Assembly (NCBI GenBank): GCA_959606905.1
Contig: CAUHML010000023.1
Coordinates: forward strand, 1-44,461
Direction: 5' to 3'
DNA: 44,461 nt
Origin: an uncultured Bacteroides sp.
GTDB taxonomy: Bacteria > Bacteroidota > Bacteroidia > Bacteroidales > Bacteroidaceae
Program-made: the position numbers and the translations under genes
Part shown: piece after piece, positions 41,264 to 44,461 of the stretch
How positions within the stretch are numbered: the stretch's first letter is position 1
Layout of the letters: each line of letters starts with the position of its first letter
The notes under the pieces: generated by a model
Seen by the model: only the letters and a program-made list of their open reading frames with translations
What the model was told of the DNA's origin: nothing
Database searches by the model: none

Positions 41264-41742
41264 GTGCACAATTAACTGATGAAGAGGCTTTGAATCGCGT
41301 AGCCTCTTATTGCTCTACTGCCGAGCATTGTCGGGCAGAGATAAATGAGAAATTACAACGTTGGGGAATTGCCTATGAAACCATTGCGCGCATTCTAGAC
41401 CAACTGGAGACGGAAAAGTTTATTGATGATGAACGCTTCTGTCGTGCTTTTGTGAATGATAAGTTCCGTTTTTCCAAGTGGGGAAAGATGAAAATCGCCC
41501 AAGGACTTTATATGAAAAAGATTCCTTCTGACGTGGCATGGCGTTATCTGAATGAGATTGATGAAGAAGAATACCTCTCCGTTCTGCGCGACTTGTTAGC
41601 TTCAAAGCGGAAAAGTATTCATACCAGTGATGACTATGAATTGAATGGAAAGTTAATGAGGTTTGCGATGAGTCGTGGATTTGAACTAAAAGATATCAAG
41701 CGTTGTATCGATGTTCCTGAAGAAGAGGAATTGGTCGACTAA
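41260..41742 (+). CDS. recX: Regulatory protein RecX
   Basis: A 160-residue all-helical protein of the RecX family, which limits RecA filament growth. The three-helix repeats are visible: ALNRVASYCSTAEHCRAEINEKLQRWG, ARILDQLETEKFIDDERFCRAFVNDKF and RFSKWGKMKIAQGLYMKKIP, followed by a further repeat with YELNGKLMRFAMSRGFELKDIKRCI. It is translationally coupled to prmC rather than to recA, which is not in the window. Confidence 0.93.
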   Translation: MSAQLTDEEALNRVASYCSTAEHCRAEINEKLQRWGIAYETIARILDQLETEKFIDDERFCRAFVNDKFRFSKWGKMKIAQGLYMKKIPSDVAWRYLNEIDEEEYLSVLRDLLASKRKSIHTSDDYELNGKLMRFAMSRGFELKDIKRCIDVPEEEELVD

Positions 41743-41785
41743 AAAAATATAACGGATTCTTCTTTTTATTCTCGTTCAATTTCTG

Positions 41786-41793
41786 TACTTTTG
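41786..41793 (+). promoter_or_regulatory. -7 promoter box for pyrE
   Basis: TACTTTTG, exact consensus, 28 bases before the ATG at 41822; no -33 TTTG is seen. Confidence 0.55.
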
Positions 41794-41821
41794 CGGCAAA
41801 TAATTAATAGTTAGTTTAGTT

Positions 41822-42460
41822 ATGAAAAACTTAGAGAGACTATTTGCGGAGAAACTGTTGAAGATTAAAGCTATTAAACTTCAACCCGCTAACCCTTTTA
41901 CATGGGCTTCTGGATGGAAATCCCCCTTTTACTGTGACAACCGTAAAACTCTGTCCTATCCTTCTCTTCGTAATTTTGTGAAGATTGAAATTACACGTCT
42001 GATATTGGAACGATTCGGACAGGTGGATGCGATTGCCGGTGTAGCTACAGGTGCTATTCCGCAGGGAGCTTTAGTAGCTGATGCATTAAATCTGCCGTTC
42101 GTGTATGTTCGTTCTACCCCGAAAGACCACGGATTGGAAAACTTGATTGAAGGTGAACTTCGTCCGGGTATGAAAGTTGTAGTGGTTGAAGATTTAATTT
42201 CTACAGGTGGTAGTAGTTTGAAGGCAGTAGAGGCAATCCGTCGCGATGGTTGCGAAGTAATCGGTATGGTTGCAGCCTTTACTTATGGATTCCCGGTTGC
42301 CGAAGAGGCATTCAAAAATGCGAAAGTGTCTTTGGTGACATTAACCAATTATGAAGCGGTGCTTGATGTGGCACTTCGTACAGGTTATATCGAAAAAGAA
42401 GACATACAAACATTGAATGAATGGCGTAAGGACCCCGCGCATTGGGATGCTGGAAAGTAA
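41822..42460 (+). CDS. pyrE: Orotate phosphoribosyltransferase
   Basis: A 212-residue phosphoribosyltransferase converting orotate and PRPP to OMP in pyrimidine synthesis. The PRPP-binding motif is VVVVEDLISTGGSS, and the substrate loops are FTWASGWKSPFYCDNRKTLSYP at the start and IAGVATGAIPQGALVAD, with the flexible catalytic loop YVRSTPKDHGLENLIEG. Length is standard. It is followed by a hairpin terminator at 42491-42533. Confidence 0.97.
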   Translation: MKNLERLFAEKLLKIKAIKLQPANPFTWASGWKSPFYCDNRKTLSYPSLRNFVKIEITRLILERFGQVDAIAGVATGAIPQGALVADALNLPFVYVRSTPKDHGLENLIEGELRPGMKVVVVEDLISTGGSSLKAVEAIRRDGCEVIGMVAAFTYGFPVAEEAFKNAKVSLVTLTNYEAVLDVALRTGYIEKEDIQTLNEWRKDPAHWDAGK

Positions 42461-42490
42461 GATTTTATTGTTAATTCAAATATTTAAAAG

Positions 42491-42533
42491 AAAGAACCAT
42501 TCGGACAGTAACTGTTCGGGTCGTTCTTTTTTT
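42491..42533 (+). terminator. Rho-independent terminator of pyrE
   Basis: AAAGAAC (42491-42497) pairs with GTTCTTT (42523-42529); inside, CGGACAGT pairs with ACTGTTCG with one wobble, leaving a small internal loop. A T-run continues to 42533. Confidence 0.8.
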
Positions 42534-42554
42534 ATTTTATACTAACAGATATTT

Positions 42555-42965
42555 ATGGCAAATTTTGAGAGTAGTGTCAAGGTAATACCTTATAGTCAGG
42601 AACGTGTATATAATAAGCTTTCGGATTTAAGCAATCTGGAAGCTATCAAAGACCGTTTGCCACAGGATAAAGTGGAAGATTTAAGTTTTGATTCGGATAC
42701 GTTGAGTTTTACAGTCTCTCCCGTAGGGCAGTTGACGCTGCAAATTGTAGAACGTGATCCTTGTAAATCCATTAAACTGGCAACTACCAATTCACCGCTT
42801 CCTTTTAATATGTGGATTCAACTGGTTGAAACTGCTGAGGAGGAATGTAATGTGAAAGTGACTATCGAAATAGATATTAATCCGTTTATGAAAGCGATGG
42901 TACAGAAACCGCTTCAGGAGGGGTTGGAGAAAATGGTTGAAATGCTGGCTGTTATTAATTACTAA
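42555..42965 (+). CDS. SRPBCC (START-like) family protein
   Basis: A 136-residue small cytoplasmic protein with the helix-grip fold of SRPBCC/polyketide cyclase-like proteins. The pattern is a first strand (FESSVKVIPYSQERVYNKLSDLSNLEAI, where substrate-binding cavity begins), a run of beta strands (DTLSFTVSPVGQLTLQIVERD, LPFNMWIQLVETAEEECNVKVTIEIDIN), and a long C-terminal helix (MVQKPLQEGLEKMVEMLAVIN). The ligand is unknown; such proteins bind lipids or hydrophobic metabolites. It is followed 11 bases later by argH. Confidence 0.85.
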   Translation: MANFESSVKVIPYSQERVYNKLSDLSNLEAIKDRLPQDKVEDLSFDSDTLSFTVSPVGQLTLQIVERDPCKSIKLATTNSPLPFNMWIQLVETAEEECNVKVTIEIDINPFMKAMVQKPLQEGLEKMVEMLAVINY

Positions 42966-42976
42966 TACTTGTTTTT

Positions 42977-44317
42977 ATGGCACAGAAACTTTGGGAGAAA
43001 TCCGTACAGGTGAATAAAGATATCGAACGTTTCACTGTAGGTCGTGACCGCGAAATGGACCTTTATCTGGCTAAACATGATGTGATCGGTTCTATGGCTC
43101 ATATCACAATGCTCGAAAGTATCGGTTTGTTGACAAAGGAGGAACTCGTGCAATTGTTGGCAGAGTTGAGGAATATATATGCTTCGGCCGAAAAAGGTGA
43201 ATTTGTGATAGAAGAAGGAGTGGAAGACGTACATTCACAGGTGGAACTGATGTTGACCCGGCGTTTGGGTGACATAGGAAAGAAGATACATAGCGGGCGT
43301 TCACGCAATGACCAAGTGTTGCTGGATTTGAAACTCTTTACCCGTACCCAAATTAAAGAAATCGCTGAGGCGGTAGAGCAACTTTTCCATGTGCTGGTTA
43401 ACCAGAGTGAGCGATATAAGGATATACTGATGCCGGGATATACACATTTACAGATTGCTATGCCGTCCTCTTTCGGACTGTGGTTCGGTGCATATGCCGA
43501 GAGCTTGGTAGATGATATGTTATTCTTGCAGGCTGCCTTTAAGATGTGCAATCGTAATCCGCTGGGCTCTGCTGCCGGATATGGTTCTTCTTTTCCATTG
43601 GATCGGACGATGACAACTCGTTTGCTCGGTTTTGATTCGCTGAACTACAATGTAGTATATGCTCAAATGGGACGTGGAAAAATGGAGCGTAATGTGGCTT
43701 TTGCTTTGGCAACCATTGCCGGAACAATATCCAAACTAGCTTTTGATGCTTGTATGTTCAACAGTCAGAACTTCGGTTTTGTAAAGTTGCCGGATGATTG
43801 TACTACGGGGTCCAGTATTATGCCACACAAGAAGAACCCGGATGTCTTTGAATTGACACGTGCCAAATGTAATAAATTGCAATCGCTTCCTCAACAGATC
43901 ATGATGATTGCGAATAATCTGCCATCCGGCTATTTCCGTGACTTGCAGATTATAAAAGAAGTCTTTATTCCTGCTTTCCAGGAATTGAAAGATTGCTTGC
44001 AGATGACGACCTATATAATGAACGAGATAAAAGTGAACGAACATATTCTTGACGATGATAAGTATCTGCTTATCTTCAGTGTAGAAGAAGTGAATCGTTT
44101 GGCTCGTGAAGGTATGCCTTTCCGTGATGCTTATAAAAAGGTGGGACTGGATATTGAAGCCGGAAAATTCTCTCATGGTAAAGAAGTACATCATACGCAC
44201 GAAGGCAGTATTGGTAATTTATGTAATGCCGAAATCTCCGCATTGATGCAGCAGACCGTTGAAGGTTTCAATTTCTGTGGGATGGAAGAAGCAGAAAAGG
44301 CACTTCTTGGGCGATAA
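42977..44317 (+). CDS. argH: Argininosuccinate lyase
   Basis: A 446-residue lyase splitting argininosuccinate into arginine and fumarate, the last arginine step. It has the superfamily's three conserved regions: EDVHSQVELMLTRRLGDIGKKIHSGRSRNDQV, TMTRLLGF/DKRYTHLQ-like region as MPGYTHLQIAMPSSFGLWFGAY, and the signature GSSIMPHKKNPDVFEL with the catalytic Ser. HTHEGSIGNL near the C-terminus is typical. The signature has His in the place of the usual Gln (IMPHKKNP versus IMPQKKNP), a variation seen in Bacteroidetes in my recollection. The gene is about 14 kb from argF'. Confidence 0.95.
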   Translation: MAQKLWEKSVQVNKDIERFTVGRDREMDLYLAKHDVIGSMAHITMLESIGLLTKEELVQLLAELRNIYASAEKGEFVIEEGVEDVHSQVELMLTRRLGDIGKKIHSGRSRNDQVLLDLKLFTRTQIKEIAEAVEQLFHVLVNQSERYKDILMPGYTHLQIAMPSSFGLWFGAYAESLVDDMLFLQAAFKMCNRNPLGSAAGYGSSFPLDRTMTTRLLGFDSLNYNVVYAQMGRGKMERNVAFALATIAGTISKLAFDACMFNSQNFGFVKLPDDCTTGSSIMPHKKNPDVFELTRAKCNKLQSLPQQIMMIANNLPSGYFRDLQIIKEVFIPAFQELKDCLQMTTYIMNEIKVNEHILDDDKYLLIFSVEEVNRLAREGMPFRDAYKKVGLDIEAGKFSHGKEVHHTHEGSIGNLCNAEISALMQQTVEGFNFCGMEEAEKALLGR

Positions 44318-44323
44318 ACAGCA

Positions 44324-44358
44324 TTTCGAAGGATAGTTTTTTAAACTTTCCTTCGAAA
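44324..44358 (+). terminator. Hairpin after argH
   Basis: A 16-base stem with one mismatch (44324-44339 and 44343-44358, outer arms TTTCGAAGG and CCTTCGAAA) and a TTT loop, beginning 6 bases after the argH stop. There is no T-run after it, so termination efficiency is uncertain. Confidence 0.5.
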
Positions 44359-44361
44359 AGA

Positions 44362-44393
44362 TTTGGCAGAAACAAGTAAACTGTTTATCTTTG
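44362..44393 (+). promoter_or_regulatory. tRNA-Gly promoter
   Basis: TTTG at 44362-44365 and the -7 box TATCTTTG at 44386-44393 are separated by 20 bases, a full match to the Bacteroides consensus. The tRNA begins at 44410. Confidence 0.85.
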
Positions 44394-44409
44394 CACCCGT
44401 TGAAAATAC

Positions 44410-44461
44410 GCGGAAATAGCTCAGTTGGTAGAGCATAACCTTGCCAAGGTTAGGGTCGCGA
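44410..44461 (+). tRNA. tRNA-Gly (anticodon GCC), cut by the window end
   Basis: The first 52 bases of a tRNA are present. The D arm (GCTC...GAGC) and an anticodon stem TAACC/GGTTA around loop TTGCCAA are clear, with GCC at 44443-44445, reading glycine codons GGC and GGU. The T arm and acceptor 3' end lie outside the window. It follows its own promoter. Confidence 0.93.

Overview
The window looks like a Bacteroides chromosome, probably from the B. thetaiotaomicron / B. ovatus group; the exact species cannot be fixed by reading. The evidence is the SusD C-terminal signature at the left edge, lipoproteins with an acidic residue run after the lipobox Cys, NigD-like, DUF1735, DUF2264 and DUF6242 proteins, an N-succinylornithine transcarbamylase, and many copies of the Bacteroides -7 promoter box TAnnTTTG, several with a -33 TTTG 20-24 bases upstream.

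Left part, 1-9533: the downstream end of a polysaccharide utilization locus (PUL), all on the + strand. It holds the end of a SusD glycan-binding protein, a surface lipoprotein with an F5/8 type C domain, a DUF1735-GH16 surface lipoprotein, a periplasmic GH16-GH43 fusion, a DUF2264 (GH154-like) protein with its own promoter, a free-standing GH43_24-like enzyme, a BNR_4 beta-propeller protein resembling polysaccharide lyases, and a GH105 unsaturated glycuronyl hydrolase lipoprotein. My reading is type II arabinogalactan or a related beta-1,3-galactan: the GH16 enzymes cut the backbone, the GH43_24 enzymes trim it from the end, and the lyase/GH105/DUF2264 trio removes uronic-acid caps. SusC and the regulator lie outside the window.

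Middle, 9545-19512: a GNAT acetyltransferase, a secreted TonB-C-domain protein, a DUF2156 protein, the LrgA/LrgB membrane pair, pta-ackA (acetate and ATP formation) behind a promoter with a 22-base interrupted palindrome, a family 2 glycosyltransferase, radC, a DUF59 Fe-S assembly protein and lpxH. Between the glycosyltransferase and radC lies the most unusual element I found: at least seven 14-base palindromes (consensus GAAACTWWAGTTTC) spaced at exactly 22 bases by 8-base spacers that all differ.

19591-31599: alkaline phosphatase, efp and rpmH (divergent, well-formed promoters), then a + strand cluster of a PASTA membrane protein, an RluD-type pseudouridine synthase, ddl, an acyltransferase, a NigD-like lipoprotein and a rhodanese lipoprotein. 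On the - strand follow proB, proA, N-succinylornithine carbamoyltransferase and a secreted protein of unknown function.

Right part, 31881-44461: - strand envelope genes (a DUF6242 lipoprotein, uppS, bamA, two OmpH/Skp chaperones, then murI on its own promoter and a DUF2007 protein) and ribD; on the + strand prmC-recX, pyrE, an SRPBCC protein, argH and the first 52 bases of a tRNA-Gly(GCC). Short candidate genes of 28 codons (22221-22307) and 53 codons (31713-31874) are reported with low confidence. I saw no IS element, prophage, CRISPR-Cas or integrase.
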